DNA from: Fimenecus sp045655645
GTDB lineage: Bacteria > Bacillota > Clostridia > Oscillospirales > Acutalibacteraceae
Length of the DNA stretch: 19,286 nt
Assembly (NCBI GenBank): GCA_045655645.1
Contig: JAZOPS010000057.1
Coordinates: forward strand, 1-19,286
Reading direction: 5' to 3'
Position 1 is the stretch's first letter; the number at the start of each line of letters is the position of its first letter. This document shows positions 1 through 6,200 of this stretch, piece by piece. The notes beneath the pieces were generated by a model that was not told where the DNA came from, did no database searches, and saw only the letters and a list, made by a program, of their open reading frames with translations. The position numbers were made by a program, and so were the translations under genes.

Positions 1-223
1 AGTTAATCGGAGTGAGTAAATTCACGATTCTTTCACTCGAAAAGAAGCAAAGAAAAATGACTTGGAATACATTTTTATCTTTGATTCTTAAAACAAAGAA
101 ATTGATAAAATGCTGACACTTTTTGCAATCTATACAAACGAGTTTCATTAATTTAATAGCAGATTTCTTTAAAAAATTGACTTTTTTATGGTTTAGAATA
201 GAACTTAAGGAGAGGATAATATT

Positions 224-2812
224 ATGAATCCAATTTTTGATAATTTTAATGATGTTTTTGAGAAATATTTGCATAATAGTTCTCTAAGTAGAAACAAAAA
301 CTTATTAAATCTGCGTGCGCCTGAAGAAGTTTATGAAAAAAGGATTGAGGAATTTTACAAGAGCTTGTTGGACCTGTGTTTATATGATGTTATTTTGTTA
401 CATTATGTTGCACAACACAAGTGTAAACTAAGCCTCAGGAATGAAATACAACGCAATTTAGAAGATAAAGCATTAAGTAAATTGAAAATCATTAATGCAA
501 CAACCTCCGAAGAGCAAACCTTGTTGGATTTCTGCGAAAATTTTAATAAAGCTTATTTTGGTAACGAGAATAGCATTTCTTATATTGATTCCAAACATTT
601 CACTTCAAATGTTTGTTCATACATTTCAGAAAACATATACGGCTTTGAGTATGTTTCTTCAAATCTTGATGAAATAGCTAATGTTATAACTGAACATATT
701 GAGGCTAAAAAAGAGAAAGATGTCAACGGAATTAACTTCAGATATGAATGTGCTGATGAGATGGTTCCACAAATTCTTCCATGTGCATTGCTTTTATACG
801 TAGATGATATATACGGGTCGGCTATGTCAACAGTGGGAAGAAGAGCTAAACTTTTCCCAGCTTATGAAAAATATATTTTTTCTAGTTTTTATAAATGTCA
901 TTTACTTGATAATTGTCGACCAACCAATGCCATCATAATGCACATTTTTGAACAGTATTGTGTGTATTTTAACGAAATGAACCAGCCTTACTCTAAACCT
1001 TCAAAAAAAATTCAAAGCTTGGTATATCCCCCTAATAAGGACGCTAGTTATTTATATACCCAAGAGGATTTATACAATGAAGCATTGGAGATAGAAACGC
1101 ACAAATGCGAATATATAAATGAAGAGTTAATTTCTTTTTCAAAAGAATACAAAAATGTGTTCGATTTATTTTTGAAATGTGTAAGCAAAGAGAGCTTCAG
1201 GTCATATAAAGTAACTGAAATTGAAAGTTTCTCAAATTTGGTAATGGGAAATATAATTTTCTTATATTTTTCCGGAAATAAAAAAGAAGCAGAAAAATAT
1301 CTGATTAAGTACTACGATGATATTGGTCTTAAAGAAAAAACAACTAATTGGTTTTTTGCTTCTTTTGTACGAATTATCAAAGATTGTGAAGATTATGAAA
1401 CAGCATCCATATTGTTGAGCCTTTTTATTAAAGATTTTGTAAATACTTCTGAAAATATGGTTATTGCTCATACAAAGCAAATGGTTGAATATATTTCTGA
1501 AGCCCTTAAGGTTGCTGAAAAAGCTTATTGTGACGAGGTGTATTTACAAAAATCATATAAGCATTTATATGAAAATGTATTCAAAAACGATCAGTTTGTT
1601 GAGTTCTTTAATAAGTGCAAGAATGCTGTAAAAGATAATGTGATATTAGAACGATGGGAATTCTCGTCACTAACAAATATTTATACTGAATTTTCAAAAA
1701 AGAATCTGGAAATTGATTTAACAGTACTGAAAGACGCTTTAGGATGGGATGATTTATATTATCACGATTTGGTGAGAAAAAATAACTATGATGACAAGAT
1801 ACTGTGTTTCCCACAATTCAAGTTCAGTTTTGTTGACAAATATATTTCAGAAGCTGATTTTTACACATGCAGACTTTATTATGCAGATAAGAATAATATA
1901 ATAAAGCTTATTTCCTGCGAACTTCAGGGCAAGGTTTATAAATTGCAGAAGGAAGCTCTTTTTGCTGAAGCTAAATCTTTCAAAAAGATAAAAGAGCAGA
2001 TAGAGGATAATGAAACTGATGAAGCCTTGCAAAAACGCTTACCTGAATTTGAAAATTTAAGTAATTTGTATGGTAAATCCCTTATGAGAATAAGTGGTAT
2101 ACCAAGTGCAGGATATACTTCTATGCTAGACGCTTCGCAGAAGGCTTTTCTGAAGGAATATACTGATACAAATTCCAATGTTAAATTACTCGTTCAGAAA
2201 TTACCCAAGGATATCGCATATCAAATTACAGAATATATAACCACAGCGTATATGGTTTATGAACTGTTGAGCGATATGTCTAATGTTGGGGCTGAATTAG
2301 ATTTTTCCCCTGCTTGCTTACCACTTACAAAGTCATTGGAAATGATGTTAGGATATATCTGGAAAACTGCAATTGAGAAAATCGACATAACTTCAATTAA
2401 TTCTAATGACCAAAAGTTCTATTGCAAAGGGGGGGCAATAAAAGAAAGTCTTGAGTTAGGCTCTTATGCCAAAATGTTTGAAAAAAACTGGTTTATAGAT
2501 GCAAGCAAAAAAAACAATATTATTAATTTTGATAAATTAAATAATCTGAACGAAAAATTCTACAGAACTATTGAATTGCCTATTTGGGATGGTCAAAAAT
2601 TACACTTTATAAAAAATAATGAATCAAGTAATAGAATTGCAATTTCTAAGGCGCTTTCTTATGTAACAAGTAATTACAGAAACAAAGCAGCCCATAAAGA
2701 CCCTTTCAATAAAATCGATGCTGAAGAATGCCGAGCATATCTTATTTCCACACAAAAGCTTTTATGGATTTTGTTATATATGATGAAAGAATATAAAGCA
2801 AAAGAGATGTAA
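224..2812 (+). CDS. Large helical protein with C-terminal HEPN-like motif; possible RNase or defence factor
   Basis: The protein has 862 residues, and no family is recognised over most of its length. It starts at an ATG eight bases after a strong AAGGAGAGG site (207-215). Residues 1 to about 690 look mainly alpha-helical and soluble, without signal peptide or membrane segment. From about residue 695 the pattern resembles HEPN/DUF4145-like domains: a helix reading like PLTKSLEMML, then near the end R819-N-K-A-A-H824, the R-x4-H signature with the N after R that is common in HEPN ribonucleases, followed by a hydrophobic last helix. HEPN proteins are often metal-independent RNases in toxin-antitoxin, abortive-infection and CRISPR effectors, so RNA cleavage is inferred, not shown. 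The gene is visibly more AT-rich than the downstream MATE gene and stands alone. The 223 bases upstream hold no gene, and I found no convincingly spaced promoter there. A G7 run at 2429-2435 lies before the HEPN motif. I am sure of the coding call and moderately sure of HEPN. Confidence 0.85.
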   Translation: MNPIFDNFNDVFEKYLHNSSLSRNKNLLNLRAPEEVYEKRIEEFYKSLLDLCLYDVILLHYVAQHKCKLSLRNEIQRNLEDKALSKLKIINATTSEEQTLLDFCENFNKAYFGNENSISYIDSKHFTSNVCSYISENIYGFEYVSSNLDEIANVITEHIEAKKEKDVNGINFRYECADEMVPQILPCALLLYVDDIYGSAMSTVGRRAKLFPAYEKYIFSSFYKCHLLDNCRPTNAIIMHIFEQYCVYFNEMNQPYSKPSKKIQSLVYPPNKDASYLYTQEDLYNEALEIETHKCEYINEELISFSKEYKNVFDLFLKCVSKESFRSYKVTEIESFSNLVMGNIIFLYFSGNKKEAEKYLIKYYDDIGLKEKTTNWFFASFVRIIKDCEDYETASILLSLFIKDFVNTSENMVIAHTKQMVEYISEALKVAEKAYCDEVYLQKSYKHLYENVFKNDQFVEFFNKCKNAVKDNVILERWEFSSLTNIYTEFSKKNLEIDLTVLKDALGWDDLYYHDLVRKNNYDDKILCFPQFKFSFVDKYISEADFYTCRLYYADKNNIIKLISCELQGKVYKLQKEALFAEAKSFKKIKEQIEDNETDEALQKRLPEFENLSNLYGKSLMRISGIPSAGYTSMLDASQKAFLKEYTDTNSNVKLLVQKLPKDIAYQITEYITTAYMVYELLSDMSNVGAELDFSPACLPLTKSLEMMLGYIWKTAIEKIDITSINSNDQKFYCKGGAIKESLELGSYAKMFEKNWFIDASKKNNIINFDKLNNLNEKFYRTIELPIWDGQKLHFIKNNESSNRIAISKALSYVTSNYRNKAAHKDPFNKIDAEECRAYLISTQKLLWILLYMMKEYKAKEM

Positions 2813-2825
2813 AAAGAAAAAAGCA

Positions 2826-2963
2826 AACCCTTGTGAGAATCTTACAGAAGATTATACAGGTAATGGCGTGGTAACCATTGGCAACAAAGCCTTTGGTAGG
2901 CGTAAAAATCTCAAAACCATTTTACCTCGGACAAATTGGTATTCATTAGAGGAATTTTCTTGA
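2826..2963 (+). pseudogene. 3' remnant of a BspA-like leucine-rich-repeat surface protein gene
   Basis: In a frame shifted by one base from the preceding gene, about 45 codons without a start or ribosome site end at TGA 2961-2963. They read as one LRR_5/BspA unit: V-V-T-I-G-N-K-A-F-G-R-R-K-N-L-K-T-I-L-P, close to the usual pattern of 'V-x-x-I-G-x-x-A-F-x-x-C-x-x-L-x-x-I-x-I-P', then a short tail. The piece begins only about 13 bases after the stop of the upstream gene, so the rest of the original gene was lost by deletion or replaced when the upstream gene arrived. Repeat copy 1 starts two bases after the stop. The giant protein in this window also contains a BspA-like segment, so such genes are native to this genome. 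It could be chance, but the match to the LRR pattern is good. Confidence 0.6.
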
Positions 2964-2964
2964 T

Positions 2965-3163
2965 AATCAACTAAATAATAAAAAGCGTTGCAAAAGGGAC
3001 TGTTTGTTTTCCCAAATGCAACGCTTATTTCTTTTAAATGGCTTAAATGCTATATAAAACAGCGATACCACTACTGGCACAAATTGTATCAATAGTGGTA
3101 TCTGATTTGGCATTGATTACGCTATTTAATACAAATCGTCATTTGGGGAGTAGCGTTGCACTC
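2965..3163 (+). repeat. Dispersed hairpin-rich element, copy 1
   Basis: This is one of three same-orientation copies of a non-coding element (others at 5954-6198 and 18164-18420). It contains hairpin A (arms 2983-2992 and 3017-3026, ten base pairs, then a symmetric AAA/AAA internal loop and a GGGA/TCCC inner stem), hairpin B (arms 3064-3073 and 3093-3102) and hairpin C (arms 3119-3124 and 3151-3156). It lacks the 5' hairpin present in the other copies and begins at the stop of the BspA remnant, so it may be truncated on that side. The right end (3152-3160) repeats the left arm of hairpin A. There is no T-run after hairpin C here, unlike copies 2 and 3. Confidence 0.85.
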
Positions 3164-3231
3164 TAAACACAATTAAGCTTCTATTTTTGGAGTGATATTG
3201 GTGTCGAGTCGTATTGTTTGTTTAAAACATA

Positions 3232-3260
3232 TTGTTTTTATCTTGGTTATGTGATACTAT
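3232..3260 (+). promoter_or_regulatory. Likely promoter of the MATE operon (extended -10)
   Basis: A TTGTTT box (3232-3237) is followed after 17 bases by TACTAT (3255-3260), with a TG one base before the -10 (3252-3253), the extended -10 arrangement. Transcription would start near 3267 and give a leader of about 160 bases before the MATE start codon, which contains the leader peptide and enclosing stem described separately. The match is by eye only. Confidence 0.5.
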
Positions 3261-3302
3261 ATTCACGCTCATCGGAGGATGTTGTAATTCGTATGTACAG
3301 CA

Positions 3303-3408
3303 CCGGATAAGATGTCGCATAAACCTTTTGTCGGAGGGCATGCACAGCGTATATGATGCTGCCAGATTAAGATAATTGCGTTTGTGAGGTTTCTTATCCG
3401 GCGTTTTT
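3303..3408 (+). promoter_or_regulatory. Putative transcription attenuator upstream of MATE gene
   Basis: A perfect ten-base-pair stem joins 3303-3312 to 3392-3401 (CCGGATAAGA with its complement) and is followed by CG and five Ts (3404-3408), as in an intrinsic terminator. Inside it a second stem pairs CATAAAC (3318-3324) with GTTTGTG (3380-3386), with one G-U pair. An 11-codon reading frame (3340-3375) sits in the loop. The inner 3' arm starts five bases after its stop codon, so a ribosome held at the end of this frame would cover that arm and disturb the stem. This is the layout of antibiotic-responsive attenuators upstream of ribosome-protection and efflux genes. The terminator loop is unusually long, and the inducer is unknown. 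Confidence 0.55.
3340..3375 (+). CDS. Candidate regulatory leader peptide MHSVYDAARLR
   Basis: This is a short frame of 11 codons, ATG to TAA, lying in the loop of the leader stem upstream of the MATE gene. The peptide ends R-L-R directly before the stop. An Arg/Lys-x-Arg/Lys motif is the known macrolide-dependent ribosome arrest motif, as in the ErmD leader, which also contains R-L-R. The weak point is the ribosome site: GGAGGG (3333-3338) lies only one base before the ATG, which is unusually close. An in-frame TTG at 3328 lacks its own good site. A second tiny frame (3293-3310, MYSTG) lies upstream with a GGAGG 14 bases away. The role is inferred from placement and motif. Confidence 0.4.
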   Translation: MHSVYDAARLR

Positions 3409-3427
3409 ATGACCAAGGAGATATGTT

Positions 3428-4789
3428 ATGAATAAGGCACAAAATTTCACAGAGGGGAAAATATTTTTTCCGCTTATTCGCTTTGCGTTGCCTGTTTTGT
3501 TGGCTCTGTTTTTACAGGCCATGTACGGTGCAGTTGACCTTTTAATTGTAGGACAGTTCGGTGGAGATAATGCAGATGTTTTTGTATCGGCAGTATCTAC
3601 AGGAAGTCAGATTATGATGACTCTTACCATTGTGATAACCGGACTTGCAATGGGACTTACTGTGTATGTAGGCGAAAAAATTGGAGCCGGCAAACGAGAA
3701 GAAGCGGGCAAGATAATCGGTAGCGGTATAAGCCTGTTTGGTATTATTTCTTTAGTATTAACGATTATTATGGTGATTGCTTCCCCTGCTCTTACAAAGA
3801 TGATGCATGCCCCTGCTGAAGCATTTGATAACACAGTTTTGTATGTTGCAATTTGTTCTGCAGGAACACTGTTTATTGTTGCATACAACTTAGTAGGCAG
3901 TATTTTCAGAGGAATCGGCGATTCAAAAATACCATTGCTTACTGTTGCGATTGCTTGTGTATTAAATATTTTAGGCGATTTTATACTTGTCGCTGTTTTT
4001 GGTTTAGGCTCTTCCGGTGCTGCTATTGCAACCATTTTTGCACAAGCAATGAGCGTAATTCTTTCGTTGTTCATTATCAGAAAACGCAAATTGCCTTTTG
4101 ATTTTTCACGAAAATACATTCGACCTGATTCTACTCATATCAAGTCTATTTTGAAGTTGGGAACACCTATTGCTCTTCAAGACTTGCTTGTAAGCATATC
4201 TTTTCTTGTAATCCTTGCAATTGTTAACAACCTCGGGTTAACCGAATCGGCAGGTGTCGGTATTGCAGAAAAAGTATGCGCTTTCATTATGTTAATTCCA
4301 TCAGCTTTTATGCAGTCAATGTCTGCCTTTGTTGCTCAAAACATTGGCGCACAAAAACATAATCGTGCAAAAATGGCATTGTGGTATGGTGTTGCTTCTT
4401 CTTTGGCAGTTGGCGTTGTTGTGGGATATTTATCATTTTTCCACGGCGATATACTTGCCGGAATATTTGCAAAAGATGCCACTATCATTGCACCTGCTGC
4501 TGAATATCTGAAAGCCTATGCTATTGACTGTGTATTTACCGCATTTCTGTTTTGCTTTATGGGTTATTTTAACGGCTGCGGTAATACAACACTTGTTATG
4601 ATTCAAGGCATTATTGGTGGTATATGTGTTCGACTTCCGGTTTCTTGGGCGATGAGTAAGATTATGCCGGTATCTTTATTCCGTATCGGTCTTGCTACGC
4701 CTATATCAACTGTAGTGCAAATTCTTCTTTGCGTTGGATTTTTTGTGTATATCAATCGAAAGCAGAAAAACAGTTTTAAGTTATTGTAG
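3428..4789 (+). CDS. MATE family multidrug/Na+ (or H+) antiporter
   Basis: The 453-residue inner-membrane protein has about twelve hydrophobic segments in two homologous halves, the usual size for MATE exporters (about 440-460 residues). Family signs include the N-terminal P-x(10)-Q-x-x-Y-x-x-V-D stretch (residues 20-40), the F-R-G-I-G-D-S-K-I-P segment near residues 160-170, and the matching helices of the second half. MATE proteins export drugs or toxic metabolites using a sodium or proton gradient; the substrate cannot be told from sequence. The start is supported by AAGGAG (3415-3420) seven bases upstream. It is the first gene of an apparent operon, with the DUF5714 gene following after 12 bases. 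Control is probably by the promoter and attenuator-like leader upstream. Confidence 0.93.
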   Translation: MNKAQNFTEGKIFFPLIRFALPVLLALFLQAMYGAVDLLIVGQFGGDNADVFVSAVSTGSQIMMTLTIVITGLAMGLTVYVGEKIGAGKREEAGKIIGSGISLFGIISLVLTIIMVIASPALTKMMHAPAEAFDNTVLYVAICSAGTLFIVAYNLVGSIFRGIGDSKIPLLTVAIACVLNILGDFILVAVFGLGSSGAAIATIFAQAMSVILSLFIIRKRKLPFDFSRKYIRPDSTHIKSILKLGTPIALQDLLVSISFLVILAIVNNLGLTESAGVGIAEKVCAFIMLIPSAFMQSMSAFVAQNIGAQKHNRAKMALWYGVASSLAVGVVVGYLSFFHGDILAGIFAKDATIIAPAAEYLKAYAIDCVFTAFLFCFMGYFNGCGNTTLVMIQGIIGGICVRLPVSWAMSKIMPVSLFRIGLATPISTVVQILLCVGFFVYINRKQKNSFKLL

Positions 4790-4801
4790 GGAGAAAAAAG
4801 T

Positions 4802-5482
4802 ATGAATGAAGAATGTTTAATCTGTAAAGCACCGTTGGAATATCTCAACACAGATGTTCTAATGGATTGTGAGATTTGTCATAAAAAAGAAAATAGTAAA
4901 ACAAGATGTTCAAAAGGGCACTATATTTGCGATGAATGTCACACCAATGGAATGGACGAGATTTATTCGATTTGCCTTAACGAGAAATCAAAAAATCCTA
5001 TACACATACTTGAAAAAATAATGTCGTTAGATTTTTGCCATATGCACGGCCCGGAGCATCATATTATGGTGGGTGCAGCACTTCTTACCGCATATAAAAA
5101 TGCCAGTGGCGATATTAACCTTGAAAAATGTCTTGCTGAAATGCAATCGAGAGGTAAACAAGTACCTGGTGGAGCTTGTGGTTTTTGGGGTGCTTGTGGA
5201 GCAGGAGTGAGTAGTGGAATGTTCATGTCTATTGTTACAAATTCAACACCACTCAAGAATAAGGAATGGGGACTTTCTAACCTTATGACCTCTGCTTCAT
5301 TAAAAGCAATTGGTAAAATCGGTGGACCAAGATGTTGTAAACGAAACTCATATCTTGCAATTACCGAAGCGGTTAATTTTGTAAAGGAAAATTTCGGCGT
5401 AGAAATGGAATTGGACGAAATCAAATGTATCCATTCGTCACAGAATAATCAGTGTATCAAAGAGAGGTGTCCGTTCCATTGA
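4802..5482 (+). CDS. DUF5714 family cysteine-rich protein
   Basis: The 226-residue cytoplasmic protein has no established function. The N-terminus holds paired cysteines resembling zinc ribbons: C5-x2-C8, C23-x2-C26, C36, and C43-x2-C46. The core matches my memory of DUF5714: C-H-M-H-G-P-E-H-H, then V-G-A-A-L-L-T-A-Y, R-G-K-x-V-P-G-G-A-C-G-F-W-G-A-C-G-A-G and G-G-P-R-C-C-K-R. The many conserved Cys/His suggest metal or Fe-S binding. The C-terminal tail adds three Cys ending C-P-F-H. The ATG is eight bases after AGGGAG (4788-4793), which overlaps the MATE stop codon, pointing to translational coupling. Its stop overlaps the start of the ArsC gene, so it probably acts in the same pathway, perhaps thiol or metalloid chemistry; that is inference. 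Confidence 0.8.
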   Translation: MNEECLICKAPLEYLNTDVLMDCEICHKKENSKTRCSKGHYICDECHTNGMDEIYSICLNEKSKNPIHILEKIMSLDFCHMHGPEHHIMVGAALLTAYKNASGDINLEKCLAEMQSRGKQVPGGACGFWGACGAGVSSGMFMSIVTNSTPLKNKEWGLSNLMTSASLKAIGKIGGPRCCKRNSYLAITEAVNFVKENFGVEMELDEIKCIHSSQNNQCIKERCPFH

Positions 5483-5856
5483 AAAAGAAGATAGCATTTA
5501 TTTGCGTACATAATTCCTGTCGTAGTCAGATTGCAGAAGCGTTAGGCAAACACCTTGTAGGTGATAAATACGATTTTTATTCAGCAGGAACGGAAACAAA
5601 ACCACAAATTAATCAGGATGCCGTAAGACTAATGAAGCAACTTTACGGCATTGATATGGAGCAGACACAGTACAGCAAGACCTATGGTGAAATACCCGAA
5701 CCGGATATAGCAATATCTATGGGCTGCGATGTAGGATGTCCTTTTATTGGCAGAACCTTTGATGATAACTGGAACTTGTTTGACCCAACAGGTAAAGATG
5801 ATACCATATTTATAGGTGTTATTAAACAAATCCACGAACTGCTATTAAAACTATAG
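5479..5856 (+). CDS. arsC: Arsenate reductase, thioredoxin-coupled LMW-phosphatase type
   Basis: From a TTG start the protein has 125 residues. It shows the phosphatase loop C9-V-H-N-S-C-R15 (C-x5-R) after a beta strand, the second redox pair C83-x3-C87, and the D-P motif at 102-103. This is the layout of ArsC enzymes that reduce arsenate to arsenite through a disulfide cascade ending in thioredoxin. The spacing of the second pair is shorter than the C-x6-C of S. aureus ArsC. A longer GTG start at 5452 would add nine residues unlike the family. I chose TTG 5479 because the TTGA junction overlaps the DUF5714 stop by four bases and K-K-K-I-A-F-I-C is the usual start; AGAGAGG lies 11 bases upstream. 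No ArsR regulator or ArsB/Acr3 pump is present nearby. A redox phosphatase role is less likely. Confidence 0.85.
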   Translation: MKKKIAFICVHNSCRSQIAEALGKHLVGDKYDFYSAGTETKPQINQDAVRLMKQLYGIDMEQTQYSKTYGEIPEPDIAISMGCDVGCPFIGRTFDDNWNLFDPTGKDDTIFIGVIKQIHELLLKL

Positions 5857-5953
5857 CACAAAATGATTGTTTTCAATCTCTTACCGATGATTTATATAAC
5901 GAGAGTTCAACTGTTAGATTTTCTTAAACACTTTGAAATTCAGTCGTTTAACG

Positions 5954-6198
5954 ATTATCAGTAATTTAACGATAGGTTAGATAGAGTTTCTATGCAATCA
6001 ACTAAATAGGCATAACAAAAGCGTTGTAAGAGGGAGTAATCTTCCCAAATGCAACGCTTGTGCTTTTTATATAGCTTAAATACTATATAAAACAACGATA
6101 CCACTACTGGCACAAATTGTATCAATAGTGGTATCTGATTTGGCATTGACTACGCTATTTGATACAATTCGCTGTTGAGATAGCGTAGCTCTTTTTTT
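5954..6198 (+). repeat. Dispersed hairpin-rich element, copy 2
   Basis: This copy lies between the convergent arsC (plus) and giant surface-protein gene (minus), ending two bases before the latter's stop codon. It has the 5' hairpin (5955-5959 with 5971-5975, one G-U pair), hairpin A (6019-6028 with 6050-6059, one G-U pair, loop different from the other copies), hairpin B (6097-6106 with 6126-6135) and hairpin C (6150-6158 with 6180-6188, nine base pairs). The core starts at AATCAAC (5996). The 97 bases between arsC and this copy hold no convincing gene. Confidence 0.88.
6150..6198 (+). terminator. Likely terminator of the MATE-DUF5714-arsC operon (hairpin C of copy 2)
   Basis: The nine-base-pair stem CTACGCTAT/ATAGCGTAG (6150-6158, 6180-6188) is followed by CTC and seven Ts (6192-6198). 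The loop of 21 bases is long for an intrinsic terminator. On the minus strand, hairpin A of the same copy (6019-6059) is followed by a short T-rich stretch and could stop transcription of the giant gene. Confidence 0.45.
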
Positions 6199-6200
6199 AA

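Noticed and set aside
1..223. A promoter TTGACT (177-182) before the first gene.
   Set aside because: No -10 box at suitable spacing, and a start from it would fall on the ribosome site. A weak hairpin near 10-40 has no clear role.
2965..3163. The repeat as the end of an insertion sequence.
   Set aside because: No transposase frame is near any copy, and no terminal inverted repeats or target duplications were seen. A MITE origin remains possible.
3222..3416. Minus-strand frame of 64 codons over the MATE leader.
   Set aside because: It is antisense to the promoter, leader peptide and stem, with no ribosome site. The plus-strand leader explains the region better.
3164..3427. A known riboswitch upstream of the MATE gene.
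   Set aside because: I compared the leader with remembered consensus motifs (guanidine, yybP, preQ1, fluoride, FMN, TPP, THF) and saw no match. A novel ligand-binding RNA cannot be excluded.
3607..4119. Minus-strand frame of 170 codons within the MATE gene.
   Set aside because: It is antisense to a well-supported membrane protein gene and its translation has no family features.
5863..5964. Plus-strand frame of 33 codons just after arsC.
   Set aside because: No ribosome site, no recognisable sequence, and its end overlaps the start of repeat copy 2.
5958..6146. Minus-strand frame of 62 codons between arsC and the giant gene.
   Set aside because: It lies wholly within repeat copy 2, has no ribosome site, and the palindromic DNA explains its openness.
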